Assembly (NCBI GenBank): GCA_020638455.1
Contig: JACKIK010000001.1
Location: 496,001-560,000, forward strand
Length of the DNA stretch: 64,000 nucleotides
From: Hyphomonas sp.
GTDB taxonomy: Bacteria; Pseudomonadota; Alphaproteobacteria; Caulobacterales; Hyphomonadaceae
Direction of reading: 5' to 3'
Below the pieces are notes generated by a model. That model was not told the DNA's origin. It did no database searches and saw nothing but the letters and a program-made list of their open reading frames with translations. Shown piece after piece: positions 35,505 to 46,500 of the stretch (position 1 is the first letter of the stretch; every line of letters starts with the position of its first letter). Made by a program: the position numbers and the translations under genes.

Positions 35505-38500
35505 TTAGAACTTGTACTTCACACCGAAGTGGACCTGCCACAGCGACGGGCTGACCACGATGGAGTCCTGATCGGCATCGCGGTTGAAGCTGGTGATCAC
35601 GTACTGGCCGTTGTCGATGTAGGCCGAGTAGAGTTCAGCGTTGCCCGGGAAGCCGTGCTCGCGCAGGATACCCCAGTCCGGATTGATCAGGTTGCCGACG
35701 TTCTCGATCGTGATGAAGGCTTCGGCACGATCATTGGCGCGCAGGCCCGGCAGTTCCTGGGACAGCTTCAGGTCGAACTTCGTCCACCAGTCGTCAGCCG
35801 CATCGTTGCGGGTGAAGATGCTGCCACGTGCGTTCTCGAGGTCGCTGTTGCCGTTGATGTAGTGCACCAGGGCGGCCACGGCATCCGGATCGGACAGCGG
35901 CGAGATCAGCGGATCGTCGACACCGTTCGGGATGTAGGCCAGCTGGCGGCTGGACGAGAACGGCGATTCAAAAGTGCTGTTGCGCGAGAAGACATAGCTG
36001 TAAGGCGCGCCTTCGTTGGCGGTGCCGAACAGGTTCGCCTTCGTCTTCAGACCCTTGAAGTACTCTTTCTCATAGCCGAGCTGCAGGGTGACGCGATGCG
36101 CGATCTCATAGTCGGAGGTCGCGAGCGTCGGGTTGACCGGATCGTAGGTCGTGTAGTTCGCGAAGTTCGAGAACGCGACCGACGAGGTCATCGGGTTGAC
36201 GTCTTTGGCGTCCGTATAGGCGTAGCCGAGCGACCAGTCGATGCCGTTGTCATACTGCTGCGACACGGCTGCCGACAGGACCAGCGATTTGCCTTTTTCT
36301 TCGGCGTTGGTCAGCAGGAAGTCGCTCGTGCTGCCACCGTAGATCGGGCGACCGTCAGGTGCCGTACCGGTCCGCACATAGCTGAGCGGAACGACCGTCG
36401 CGGCTTCGTTGGTCTTGGAGTACAGGATGTCGGCCATCACGCGGAGGCCGTTGCCGAGCACCGGCAAGCCGGTATCGACATCGGCGACTGCGCCGAAGGC
36501 GAACTTCCATTCCGACGGGATCTTGAAGTCCGGATCGAGGGCGTTCACGCCGCCGACACCGTTTGCGCTGGCAATCGCATCGATCGCTTCCTGCGGCACG
36601 TCGAAGAACGGACGGCCCGTGTCGGTGTAGGTGAAGTCAGCGAGGTTCCGCATGCCCGACGGTGCGAAGTAGTCGGCCAGCGTCACGCCGTTGTTCGAAT
36701 AGTTGTTCGAAATCCAGACGTTCGGGTTGCCGCCGGAGAACAGACCGAAGCCGCCGTGCAGCTTGATGTTGTTCGACCAGTCATAGTTGAAGCCGAAACG
36801 CGGCTGCAGCAGGTCCCGGCCGTCCATGTTGGAGTCGTTGCGGAAGCCATAGTTTGCCTCGAAGTTCGCATTGTAGGCGGGCTTGTCGCTGGACGTGTAG
36901 AAGTCGTAGCGAAGGCCGGCCGTGATATCGAGGCGGTCGCTGAGCTGCCAGTGATCCTGCAGATACAGCGTGTTGACTTCGTAGCCGAAGTTGGCCGCGC
37001 CGTCGTTCACATCGTTGGTGCCTGCGGCATTGGTGTACTGGAAGAAGTTGAAGTCGCCATTGGCGAAATCGGTCGGGCTGCTGAAGCGCCACTCACCCAG
37101 GGACTGCTGGATGAAGAGGTTGAACACGGAGAACTCTTCACGCTCGAAGCCGCCGGTGAAGAGATGGTCGCCCATCGTGTAGTTGGCAGCGGCCTTGTAG
37201 TTCCAGAGATCGTAGTTCAGCTTGTTGGAATGACGGCTGTCGTCAGCGCCGAGGTAGATCGTGGCGGTACCGGACCGCAGGTCCATCGGGACACGGACCT
37301 GGACTTCACCCCAGCCGTCGAGACCCGCAACCGGGATCTGACGGTTGTCGAGCTTAAGGTAGGACACGCGGAATTCGGTGTTGAAGTTCGGCGTCCAGTC
37401 CGAATAGACGGCGCCGGTGTAGTTCTCAAGCTTCGCACCACGCTCGTAGTAGTGGTTGCCGTCCGGGATCGACGTCGAGCTGTAGTCGGAGCCCGAGAAG
37501 TTGAAGCCGTCATTATAGGTGTAGGTGAGTTCGGCGCGGTGGTTTTCGTTGATGTTCCAGTCGAGCTTGCCGAAGAACTTCTCGTCTTCGACGGCTTTCG
37601 ACGTGGGCAGGCCACCAGCGACGTAGCCGTACTGGTTGACGGCGATATCGAGCACGCTCTGGTACAGGGCGCTGGAGAGGCCGTTGTCTTCCGGCGTCTT
37701 GCCGAAGATGTTGGCGCCTTCGAACTTCTCGTACGAGCCGAAGAAGAACAGCTTGTCCTTGATGATCGGGCCGCCGATGTTCACGCCGTAGCGCTTCTCT
37801 TCGAAGCTGCCGAGGTCGCGCTTGACGCCATCGGTTTCGTCGCCGGTCAGCGAGTCGTCCGTGTAGTCGAAGAACAGGCCGCCGTGGAACTCGTTGGAGC
37901 CGGTTTTGGTGACGGCGTTGATGTTACAGGCCGTGAACGAACCGTAGTTCACGTCGAACGGTGCAAGCTCAACCGAGACCTGCTGGATCGAGTCGTACGA
38001 GAACGGGATGCGTTCCGTCGGGTAGCCGTTGGAGTTGAGGCCGAAATTGTCGTTCAGGCGGACGCCGTCGACGGTCAGCGAGTTGTAGCGCGGGTTGGCA
38101 CCGGCACAGTTGATGGCGTCGTTGAAGGCTTCGTCGACATAGACGCGCGGGTCGATGCGGATGATGTCCTTGATGTCGCGGTTCATCGCCGGAGCGTCTT
38201 CCAGCGTCGCGAGGTTGTAGGTCGAGGACGGGCCGGTGGCGACCTGGGCGACCTGGAGGGCGCTGCCGGAAACGACCACGGTTTCCATGCGGGCCGTGTC
38301 GTCGGTGCGCTCGATGGTGAGGTTCACATCGGTCGATTCACCGAGATTGGTGAAGACGTTGTCGGCGCGGGCCGGGATAAAGCCTTCGCCGGTGATGGTG
38401 ATGCTGTACGGGCCGCCGACGCGCAGGTTCTGGCTCGAGAACTGGCCAGTTGCGCTGGTGGTGGCGACCGACACCGAGCCGGTCGGCTGGTGCATGATGG

Positions 38501-38651
38501 TGACGGTTGCGCCGGTGACCGGTGCGCCGTTCTGATCGACGACCGCACCGCGGATCGACGAGGTGGTGACTTGCGCAGATGCGACGCCCGTCGCGATGAT
38601 CGCGATGGCGGAAACAGCCGCCCCGCGAGCAAAGATGTTCCAGTTGTTCAT
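35505..38651 (-). CDS. TonB-dependent receptor with carboxypeptidase-like N-domain (Oar-like)
   Basis: The 1048-residue outer-membrane protein has a signal peptide (ending TGVASAQ). A carboxypeptidase regulatory-like beta sandwich follows (VTTSSIRGAVVDQNGAPVTG, about residues 25-115), then a plug domain (DIIRIDPRVYVD, DGVRLNDNFGLNSNGYP) and a large beta barrel ending in the aromatic GVKYKF. The layout matches Oar-like receptors, whose substrates may include proteins or peptides. The ATG at 38651 has AGGGGAAT upstream. A 10-base inverted repeat lies in its leader. Confidence 0.92.
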   Translation of the reverse strand: MNNWNIFARGAAVSAIAIIATGVASAQVTTSSIRGAVVDQNGAPVTGATVTIMHQPTGSVSVATTSATGQFSSQNLRVGGPYSITITGEGFIPARADNVFTNLGESTDVNLTIERTDDTARMETVVVSGSALQVAQVATGPSSTYNLATLEDAPAMNRDIKDIIRIDPRVYVDEAFNDAINCAGANPRYNSLTVDGVRLNDNFGLNSNGYPTERIPFSYDSIQQVSVELAPFDVNYGSFTACNINAVTKTGSNEFHGGLFFDYTDDSLTGDETDGVKRDLGSFEEKRYGVNIGGPIIKDKLFFFGSYEKFEGANIFGKTPEDNGLSSALYQSVLDIAVNQYGYVAGGLPTSKAVEDEKFFGKLDWNINENHRAELTYTYNDGFNFSGSDYSSTSIPDGNHYYERGAKLENYTGAVYSDWTPNFNTEFRVSYLKLDNRQIPVAGLDGWGEVQVRVPMDLRSGTATIYLGADDSRHSNKLNYDLWNYKAAANYTMGDHLFTGGFEREEFSVFNLFIQQSLGEWRFSSPTDFANGDFNFFQYTNAAGTNDVNDGAANFGYEVNTLYLQDHWQLSDRLDITAGLRYDFYTSSDKPAYNANFEANYGFRNDSNMDGRDLLQPRFGFNYDWSNNIKLHGGFGLFSGGNPNVWISNNYSNNGVTLADYFAPSGMRNLADFTYTDTGRPFFDVPQEAIDAIASANGVGGVNALDPDFKIPSEWKFAFGAVADVDTGLPVLGNGLRVMADILYSKTNEAATVVPLSYVRTGTAPDGRPIYGGSTSDFLLTNAEEKGKSLVLSAAVSQQYDNGIDWSLGYAYTDAKDVNPMTSSVAFSNFANYTTYDPVNPTLATSDYEIAHRVTLQLGYEKEYFKGLKTKANLFGTANEGAPYSYVFSRNSTFESPFSSSRQLAYIPNGVDDPLISPLSDPDAVAALVHYINGNSDLENARGSIFTRNDAADDWWTKFDLKLSQELPGLRANDRAEAFITIENVGNLINPDWGILREHGFPGNAELYSAYIDNGQYVITSFNRDADQDSIVVSPSLWQVHFGVKYKF

Positions 38652-38720
38652 GATATTCCCCTGTCCGAGAGACCACCGGACACCACCCTTGTTCGGCATC
38701 CGGTTTGAGGGTCGCATAAC

Positions 38721-38752
38721 GAGTCCCTGTGACAGATAAAAGACAGGAACTC
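38721..38752 (-). promoter_or_regulatory. Inverted repeat in the TonB-receptor leader
   Basis: GAGTCCCTGT (38721-38730) and ACAGGAACTC (38743-38752) are inverted with one mismatch around 12 bases. On the receptor mRNA the mismatch becomes a G-U pair, so a full 10-pair stem can form about 70 bases upstream of the start. It may be an RNA hairpin or an operator in the divergent region shared with the glycosyltransferase gene. Confidence 0.4.
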
Positions 38753-38914
38753 GAAGGTTTCGCAGATCGGCAGCGGAATCGTGCGGATGCCTCTGCTGCG
38801 ATGCAAAAATGACACGGTCGCAAGAAACGAAGTTCCAGAAATCGTGCATTTCGAGGTGTATTATTGTGCAGGCACATCGCATAAACAGGCCGGGTTCCTG
38901 AGAGGTCCGCGGGT

Positions 38915-40633
38915 ATGAGTCCGACTCCCCCCGAATCGCAGCCGGACTGGCAGCGCATCACCTTCATTGGCCTCGCCGCCCTGCTGGTGGCGCGGGTGCT
39001 GCTGCTGGTCGTCAGCCCGCTCAACCTCTATGCCGACGAGGCCCAGTACTGGCGCTGGGGCACGACACTTGCCTGGGGCTATTATTCCAAGCCGCCGATG
39101 ATTGCCTGGCTGATCCATGCCGTCACCAGCGTGTTCGGCCACGCCGAATGGGCGATCCGGCTTCCCGCACCGTTCCTGCACACCGCCGGTGCCGCCCTGC
39201 TCTACTTCCTCGGCCGCGACATGTATGGCGGGCGGGCGGGCATGCTCGCCGCCTTTGGTTATGCGCTGATGCCGGCGGTGATCCTGTCATCGGCGGTGAT
39301 CTCCACGGACGGCGTCCTGATGCCGTTCTGGTGCCTTGGCCTCTATGCCTTCTGGCGCCTGCGCAGCGGCACCGGCGCATGGGCCAGCGCGCTCGCGCTC
39401 GGCATCGCGATCGGCTTCGGCCTCCTGTCGAAATATGCGATGGTCTACTTCCTGATCGGCATGGTGCTGACGCTGGGTCTCGACCGCGACAGCCGCACTG
39501 CACTGGTCTCCTGGAAAGGCCTCGGCGCAATCCTGATTGCCGCGCTGATCTTCGCGCCGCACATGGCCTGGAATGCGGCGCACGATTTCGAGACCGTCAG
39601 TCACACGGTCGACAATGCCAATCTCGGCGGCCCGCTGTTCCATCCGGGCAATGCCCTCACCTTTTTCGTCGACCAGCTGGGCGTGTTCGGGCCGGTCACT
39701 TTCCTCGCGCTCGTGTTCGGCCTGTTCGTGGTGCGTGCCCAGGACGCAGGCCTGATGGGGCGCGACCGCTGGCTGCTCTGCTTCATCCTGCCCGTGCTGG
39801 GCATCATCCTGTTCCAGGCGGTGTTGTCGCGCGCCAATGCGAACTGGGCCGCAACCGCCTATCCCGCCGCAAGCGTGCTGGTCGCTGCCTGGCTGACCCG
39901 GGCGCGGCGCAACCGGAACCTGTGGTTCGCGGTTGCGGCCTTCACTTTCCTCGCGGTCCAGTTCGTGCCGGACCTCCCGGTCTGGATCCGCCTGCTTGCG
40001 GGGGCCGCGATTGCTGGCCTGCTGCTGGCCTGGGCCGTCTACATGAAGTTCCGCCCGTCCGGCCTCTTATGGTTCAGCATTGCGCTGCATGGCCTGCTGG
40101 CAATCGGCTTTGCGACGGTCTCGCTGCTGCCGGTGCAATCCTCCACCGCACTCGGGCTCGACAATGCCCTGAAGCGCACACGCGGCTGGGACCAGGCTGC
40201 GCAGGATATTTTCGGCATCGCCAATGCGTCCGGCGCGACGGCGGTGCTCGTCGACGAGCGCGAAGCCTGGCACGGGCTCGACTATTATGGGGCGGCACGG
40301 ACGATCCCGCTGATTTCCTGGCGCCGCTACGGCGTGCCGAAGAGCTTCTCCGAAGCCCAACCGCTTGCGCCGCCGTTCGACCAGCGCGTGCTCGTTGCGT
40401 CGCTGCATCCAGGCATGCGCCCGATGATGCGCAGCGAGTTCCGGAGTTTCGAGCCGGCCGGCGAAATCGCTGTCCCGCTCGGCCGCCGCGCCAATGGCTG
40501 TCCGCTCACCCGCACCTTCGAGCTCTACATCGCGTCCGGCTACCAGCCGCAGGCGCGCACGCCGGAATGGGAAGCCCGGTTCGAAGGCAAGTCCGAGTCT
40601 GCGCCGCAGCCCTGCCCTGCAAAGGACAAGTAA
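38915..40633 (+). CDS. GT39/ArnT-like membrane glycosyltransferase
   Basis: The 572-residue protein has around ten or more hydrophobic helices and the GT-C signature near the N-terminus: LNLYADEAQYWRWG with the acidic pair, then YYSKPPMIAWLIH and AIRLPAPFLHTAG. A soluble C-terminal region follows from about residue 430. Such enzymes move sugar from a polyprenyl-phosphate donor to lipid A or proteins at the periplasmic face. The acceptor is unknown. The start at 38915 follows GAGAGG. It is transcribed away from the receptor gene. Confidence 0.88.
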   Translation: MSPTPPESQPDWQRITFIGLAALLVARVLLLVVSPLNLYADEAQYWRWGTTLAWGYYSKPPMIAWLIHAVTSVFGHAEWAIRLPAPFLHTAGAALLYFLGRDMYGGRAGMLAAFGYALMPAVILSSAVISTDGVLMPFWCLGLYAFWRLRSGTGAWASALALGIAIGFGLLSKYAMVYFLIGMVLTLGLDRDSRTALVSWKGLGAILIAALIFAPHMAWNAAHDFETVSHTVDNANLGGPLFHPGNALTFFVDQLGVFGPVTFLALVFGLFVVRAQDAGLMGRDRWLLCFILPVLGIILFQAVLSRANANWAATAYPAASVLVAAWLTRARRNRNLWFAVAAFTFLAVQFVPDLPVWIRLLAGAAIAGLLLAWAVYMKFRPSGLLWFSIALHGLLAIGFATVSLLPVQSSTALGLDNALKRTRGWDQAAQDIFGIANASGATAVLVDEREAWHGLDYYGAARTIPLISWRRYGVPKSFSEAQPLAPPFDQRVLVASLHPGMRPMMRSEFRSFEPAGEIAVPLGRRANGCPLTRTFELYIASGYQPQARTPEWEARFEGKSESAPQPCPAKDK

Positions 40634-40639
40634 GCCGGA

Positions 40640-41284
40640 TCAGTGGCCTGCCGTATCGGCGCCCCACAGGCTCTTCACGCGGGCATCGCGGCCGCAGGCC
40701 GAGCGATAGTAGCGGTACTTGAGCGGGTTCTTCTTGTAATAGTCCTGGTGATAGGTCTCGGCCGGCCAGAAGGTCGTTGCGTCGGCGATGTTCGTCACCA
40801 CAGGCTTTCCGAGCTCGCCCGCGGCATCGTCTGCCTCGGCTTCAGCGACGGCGCGCTCGGCGTCGTCCGAAACGAAAATCGCGGTGCGATAGCTCTCGCC
40901 CCGGTCACAGAACTGGCCGCCCGCATCGGTCGGGTCGACATGGTGGAAATAGTAGCGCACGAGCTGGTCGTAGCTCAGCTTGTCCGGGTCGTAGGTCACC
41001 TTCACGGACTCATAATGGCCGGTGTCTTCATGTGAGACCTGCTGGTAGGTCGGATTGTCGACATGCCCACCAGTATAGCCGGAAATGGTCGAGACGACGC
41101 CGTCCAGCTTGTCGAAGTCCGACTCCATGCACCAGAAGCAGCCGCCGGCGAACACGGCGGTCGACAGGCGCTTCGCATCCGGCGTCGTTGTCTGGTCCTG
41201 CGCCCCTGCGCTCGAGAAGAAACCGAGCGCCATGGAGACAAGGCCTGCAACGAGGGCAATCGACTGCGGAGAACGGGTACGCAT
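40640..41284 (-). CDS. msrA: Exported peptide-methionine (S)-S-oxide reductase
   Basis: The 214-residue enzyme repairs S-methionine sulfoxide. The active site is GGCFWCMES with the catalytic C49 and nearby C52. HVDNPTYQQVSHEDTGHYESVKVTYDP is the typical following region. An N-terminal signal (SIALVAGLVSMALGFFSSAGAQ) predicts a periplasmic location, unlike the usual cytoplasmic MsrA. No msrB is adjacent. It converges on the GT39 gene with a six-base gap. Confidence 0.94.
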   Translation of the reverse strand: MRTRSPQSIALVAGLVSMALGFFSSAGAQDQTTTPDAKRLSTAVFAGGCFWCMESDFDKLDGVVSTISGYTGGHVDNPTYQQVSHEDTGHYESVKVTYDPDKLSYDQLVRYYFHHVDPTDAGGQFCDRGESYRTAIFVSDDAERAVAEAEADDAAGELGKPVVTNIADATTFWPAETYHQDYYKKNPLKYRYYRSACGRDARVKSLWGADTAGH

Positions 41285-41442
41285 GCTTCACAACTCATCG
41301 GCTTGGCAGGGCGGAAAACGCCCGCGGACAGGCCTCATATGGGAAAACCCTGCCCCTGGAAAAGACTGTAAACACACCCCTAACGCGTTTGTGTTGAGCA
41401 CGTGTTGTCATGCGGTGGCGCAAATGTGGCCATGCCGTGTTT

Positions 41443-43500
41443 TTAGGCAGGCCCGGTCACCACCCGCACGCGTACGCGGCTGGCGCGGCCATCCGGGTCG
41501 ACGGCCGTGACCGTGTAGAAGCCGGGCTGCCCCGGGCTCCAGACCGGTTCCCCGGCATCGTCGGTGTGGCAGGGCTCCCCGTCCACGTACCAGCTGAGTC
41601 GCCCTTCCCCTCGACCTGACAGGACGAAAGGCCGGGGCGCGTGCCCGTTGACCTCCCCGGCCCAGAGCTCCGCATTGCGCGGCGGGAACAGGATCTGTGG
41701 CGGGCCGGCTTCGGCCAGCGATCGCAGCGCACCCTGCGAGCGCCGGCGCGGCGTGCTGGACAGCCGCAGGGTCGAGTCGCCCTCATCCTTCAGGTGCTGG
41801 GCCACACGGTCGGCGATCTCGAACAGGATCGGCAGGGCCGCCTCGCGACCGGTGACGCCGGGACGCGGCGCCCCGTCGGCACGACCGACCCAGACGATGA
41901 TGGCGTGCTGTCCCGATACGGCGGCCGCCCAGGAATCCCGGAAGCCGTAGGACGTGCCGGTCTTGAAGGCGATCTGCGGCGCATTGGCGGTCAGTGAGCC
42001 CGGCATGCGGCCCTCCGGCGTCGGCGCCTTGCGCAGGATATCCAGCACTTCCTCGGCGCTTTCCGCGCTGACGAGACGCTTGCCGTTGGTCTCGAAGCTC
42101 ACGCCCTCCTCATCGGCCCGCCAGACCAGCGGCTTGGCGATGCCGCCATCGCCGAGCGCGGCGTACAGCACGGCAAGTTCGCGCGCCGTCAGGCCGGCGC
42201 CGCCGAGCGCGATGGCGAGCCCTGCGTCATGGTCCGCGCCGCCGCTGATCCGCGGACGCGCGCCCGCAAGGGCGAGTGCTGCCGCGAACCGCTCCGGTCC
42301 GACCTTGTCGAGCATCAGCACCGCCGGGATGTTGAGCGAATGCTGCAACGCATCCGACACGCGGACATCGCCGCGGAACATGCGGTCGAAATTTTCCGGC
42401 TGGTAGGAGGCAAAGCGCGTCGGCAGGTCGGCCACGCGCGTGTCGGGCGCGGCGGTGCCGTCATCGAAGGCCATGGCGTAGATGAACGGCTTCAGCGTTG
42501 AACCCGGCGAGCGCGCCTGCGCCGTGAGGTCCAGCCATCCGCCGGGCCTCTCGCGCGAGGCCGAGCCGACCTCGGCCCTGACGGCGCGCGTCGGGATGTT
42601 CACGACAAGGGCGGCGACCTGCACGTCCGGCCCTTCGGCCTCGGCGCGCTCGGCCGCAATCCGCTCGACTTCCGCCTGCAGGCCTGCATCGAGCGTCGAG
42701 CGCACGTCGCCCCACCTGCCCTCGGCCAGCACCTTTTCAGTGCCGTGCCAGGCGCGATCCGGAAAATCCCGTCGCCGTCCGGGAACGGATAATGAGGCGA
42801 CATCAGCGACGTCGCTGTCCGTGAACACACCGTAGCGGCGGAGTTTCTCAGCCACCCAGTCCCGCGCCCGTGCGGCGGCGACGGGATGCCGGTCAGGCCG
42901 TCTCGCTTCCGGTGATTGCGGCAGGGCGATCAGCAGCGCGATCTCGTCCTTCGACAGCCGGTCGGCTTCATGCCCGAAATAGGACCAGCTCGCCGCGCGC
43001 ACGCCTTCGAGGTTACCGCCATAAGGCGTCAGGGAGAGGTAGAGCGCGAGGATCTGGTCCTTGCTGAGACGCCGCTCAAGCTGCCAGGCGCGGACCACCT
43101 CGATCAGCTTGGAGCCAATATTGCGGTCACGCGGCTGCAGCATGCGCGCAGTCTGCATGGTAAGTGTGGACCCGCCGGAAACAATCCGGCCCGCCATCAG
43201 CGAGTCGATCGCCGCACGGCCGAGACCTGCCCAGTCCGTGCCACGGTGATGGTAGAAGCGCTTGTCCTCGACCCGCAGCAACGCGTCGATGAATTCCGGA
43301 TCGATCCTGTCGAGATCGCCGGAGAACCGCCAGCGTCCGTCGGGCGTCGCGAAGGCGCGCAGCGGCTTGCCGTTGCGATCCGTCACCAGGGCCGAGAGCC
43401 CCCCCGCCCGGTCGAGGGGCGGAGGGAACACACGGTCAAGGATCACCACCGCCAGGAAGAGCGCGAAGACTCCCGCAACCAGCCGGCGTGGCGTGAGCAT
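41443..43500 (-). CDS. pbpC: Penicillin-binding protein 1C
   Basis: The 685-residue bifunctional peptidoglycan synthase has an N-terminal membrane helix. The transglycosylase domain (VEDKRFYHHRGTDW, GGSTLTMQTARML) is followed by a transpeptidase domain with SPGSTLKPF (SxxK), HSLNIPAV (SxN) and KTGTSYG (KTG). A C-terminal BiPBP_C domain (about residues 595-685) separates PBP1C from PBP1A/B. It starts five bases after the stop of the alpha-2-macroglobulin gene, the known yfhM-pbpC pairing. AAGGAGG lies at the end of that gene. The partners are thought to act together in wall repair and defence against proteases. Confidence 0.94.
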   Translation of the reverse strand: MLTPRRLVAGVFALFLAVVILDRVFPPPLDRAGGLSALVTDRNGKPLRAFATPDGRWRFSGDLDRIDPEFIDALLRVEDKRFYHHRGTDWAGLGRAAIDSLMAGRIVSGGSTLTMQTARMLQPRDRNIGSKLIEVVRAWQLERRLSKDQILALYLSLTPYGGNLEGVRAASWSYFGHEADRLSKDEIALLIALPQSPEARRPDRHPVAAARARDWVAEKLRRYGVFTDSDVADVASLSVPGRRRDFPDRAWHGTEKVLAEGRWGDVRSTLDAGLQAEVERIAAERAEAEGPDVQVAALVVNIPTRAVRAEVGSASRERPGGWLDLTAQARSPGSTLKPFIYAMAFDDGTAAPDTRVADLPTRFASYQPENFDRMFRGDVRVSDALQHSLNIPAVLMLDKVGPERFAAALALAGARPRISGGADHDAGLAIALGGAGLTARELAVLYAALGDGGIAKPLVWRADEEGVSFETNGKRLVSAESAEEVLDILRKAPTPEGRMPGSLTANAPQIAFKTGTSYGFRDSWAAAVSGQHAIIVWVGRADGAPRPGVTGREAALPILFEIADRVAQHLKDEGDSTLRLSSTPRRRSQGALRSLAEAGPPQILFPPRNAELWAGEVNGHAPRPFVLSGRGEGRLSWYVDGEPCHTDDAGEPVWSPGQPGFYTVTAVDPDGRASRVRVRVVTGPA

Positions 43501-43504
43501 CGGC

Positions 43505-46500
43505 TCAGCGGCCTCCTTCGGCCGAGTTGCGTGCCGGTGCCACCACCACGCGGCCTGCCTTCGACCGGGCATAGACCTGCGGCCGGTACATGTCCTCGGC
43601 CACCACGCCCGGGATCGCGAAGTCGCCCGGCGTCACCGCCCGTACGACATAGGCGAGCGTGCGCGCTTCACCATAGACGTCGACGGCCGCAACGAACCGG
43701 TCGTCCTGCGCCTGTGCCGTCTGGGCCGTGTCGATCTCGCCGAGGAAGGCAAAGGCACCCGACTTGCCATACTGGTTGTAGCCGTCGGCCGGACGCAGCG
43801 TGGTCTCGATCTCGAAGCCTGCAGGCAGGAGGTCTGCCAGGATGACCGGATTGAGGCGGCGCTCTTCCGGCGACACGGTCAGCTTGACGACCAGCTGGTC
43901 GCCCTGCGTGACGCGAGCAAGGTCCACCCGTCCGCCGGTCATCGTGTAGAAGGTCTTGTCGACTTTCAGCTTCGAAGTGGCCGGGGGCGGCGCACTGCTC
44001 GGCGAGCCGCTGACCAGAACCGTCCGGAACATGGGCGCCTTGCCTTCCAGCTTGAAGGTCACGCCATCTTTCGCCTGCGCTTCGGTGAGGGCGTACTGGC
44101 GGTCATTGTCATTGCCGGGGCCGAGGCCCTGCACATCGACGCGGAATCCGTCACCACCCTTGCTGAGGTCATTCACCGCCAGCAGAAGGAAGGCCTTCTC
44201 CTGCGTCGTCAGGCCGCCCGGATCGGGCGACTCCTTGCCGAGGCGTTCGGCCAGCCGCTCCAGCGTGCCGGTTTCGCCCGCCTCCGCAGCGAGCGCCATG
44301 ATGGCGGCCTCGTCGCGCAGCGGCGTCTGGTAGTAGTCACCGGTATTGTTGTAGCCGAGCACGTCCTCGGCCGCCTTAAAGGCCGAATGCGCACGGGCCC
44401 GGTCTCCCATCAGGGCGAGCGCCGCTCCGATGTGCGCGCGGGCCAGCGGGCTGTCGATCGAACCGAGTTCCCGATCGTGCAGGTAGCGCAGGCGTGAGAT
44501 GTCCGCCTTGCCCGCCTTGGCCAGCACATAGAGTGCGTAGGCCGAGGATCGCTTCATCATCTGTTCCTGCGTGTCGTTGGACCAGCGGCTCTCATACACA
44601 TCCGTGCTGTAGCCATAGACCCGCCAGGCATCGCCGGTCGCAATGGCGCGGAGCGCACCATAGGCCCGGTCCAGCGCCTCGGCCGGAACAGCATAGCCGG
44701 CTTCCTTCGCCCGGTAGACAAAATCGGTCGCATAGGCGCCGAGCCACGGCGAGGCATAGCCGTCCCCTTCCCGCCAGAGGCCGAAGGCGCCGTCGGCACT
44801 CTGCCGGTTGAGCAGCGTGTTCACCGCCACCTGGATCCGGGTCTTCGGATCGTCCTTGGCGCCCTCGGCACCCATGGCGACCAGCTGTTCGGAATAGAGC
44901 AGCGGCAGCGCCCGGCTCGTCGTCTGCTCGGTACAGCCATAGGGATAGCGGTCGAGCGAGGCATACAGCGTGCCGGCATCCACCGGTATCGTCGAGAAGC
45001 CGACCGACACTGCGCCGGAACCTGGCACCAGGTCCGCCAGCAGGTCCTTGGTGATCTCGTACGAGTCGCCCGGCTGCATGAGCTTGGTGGTGGCCCGCGT
45101 CACCGGCAGGTAGGGCGAGCGCGTCTGGATGAGGTAGGATCGGTCCACCGCATAGCGGTCGGGCCCGTCCACCGTCATCCGTACACGGGAGATCCCTTCA
45201 TCGCCGGCCTCGATGCGGACAGGCAGGTCCGCCCGCTGTCCCTTGTCGAGCGTGCGGCTGAGCTTGCCGTCGGCGACGCTGACGCCGTCCGAACCGTTGA
45301 TGACGGCCGAGAACTCGCCTGCGCCCAGTTCGACATTGTCGATGCTGGCGGTCAGCACGGCCTCGTCGCCGGGCGCCAGGAAGCGCGGCATGATCAGGTC
45401 CGCCGGGGCCTGGTCGCGCACGGTCATCTTCGATTCCGCCGAGCCGACGCCATTCTTCGACCACGCGACCGCCATCAGGCGCAGCTCGCCATTGAACTGC
45501 GGCACGTCGAACCGGATCTTCGCCTTTCCCGAGCGGCCGACATCGACGAGGCCGGAGAACAGCGCGACCGATTTCACGGGCACGACGGTCAGGCCCTCGC
45601 CGCCCAGCTGGTCGCCGCCGGTGCGCACTTCCGCCGGCAGGCCCATGTTCGGATCGAGCAGCCGCCCGTAGTCGTCGTAAAGTTCAACGCCGAGCGCCTT
45701 CTTGCCGTAATAGTACGAGACCGGATCGGGGCTCTTGAACTTGGTGAGCCGGAGAATGCCCTCATCGACGGCGGCAAGGGTCAGGTAGACGGGTTCGCGC
45801 GGGCCGCCGGAGACGTCCACTTCGACCACCTGTTCGCCACGCGGGCGCACCACAGGCGGCGCCGTGATGGCGACATCGAAGGTGCGGGCCTGCATGTTCA
45901 CCGGCACATAGGTCACGCCGACCGCCCGGCGGGGCTTTGCCCGCAGCACAGGGTCGCGCTCGGTATAGACCGTGACCATAACGTAGGCGCCTTCGCCCCA
46001 GTCATCATTCACCGGCAGGGTCACGCGCGTGCCGCCTTCGGTCACGGCGATGTTCTGCACCGAGAGCACCTTGTCGGTCGCGACCACAAGCTGGGCCTGG
46101 CCGTCATAGGGCGGCACGATGGTGATCTCCGCTGTCTGGCCGCTTTCCGGCGACTTGACCGGCCCGGTGACCTTCACGCGGTCCGGCGCTTCGGTTCCGT
46201 CCTCCGAGACATAGCCGCCCCAGCCGACATAGAAATCGTCGCTGGCGGCCGCGCTGGAATCCGCGCCCGTGCCCTCGATGATCAGTTCGTGGCTGCCCCA
46301 GTCGAGGCCGGACACCTTGATCTCGCCCGTGCCGTCGGCCGGCGTGGTCAGCACGCCTTCATTGACCTTGGTCACGGTGCGCGACCGGCGCCAGCGCCAG
46401 GTGCCGCCATCGCTGTACCAGTCATAGTGCCAGTCGATGGCGAGGACTTTCCACTTCAGGGGCCGCGAGACCGCCTTGCCGTCGCTGTCCATGGCGACGA

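Noticed and set aside
35529..38708. 1059-codon plus-strand frame opposite the TonB-dependent receptor
   Set aside because: It mirrors the receptor gene, shows repetitive Val/Arg/Asp composition typical of antisense frames, and has no recognisable domain.
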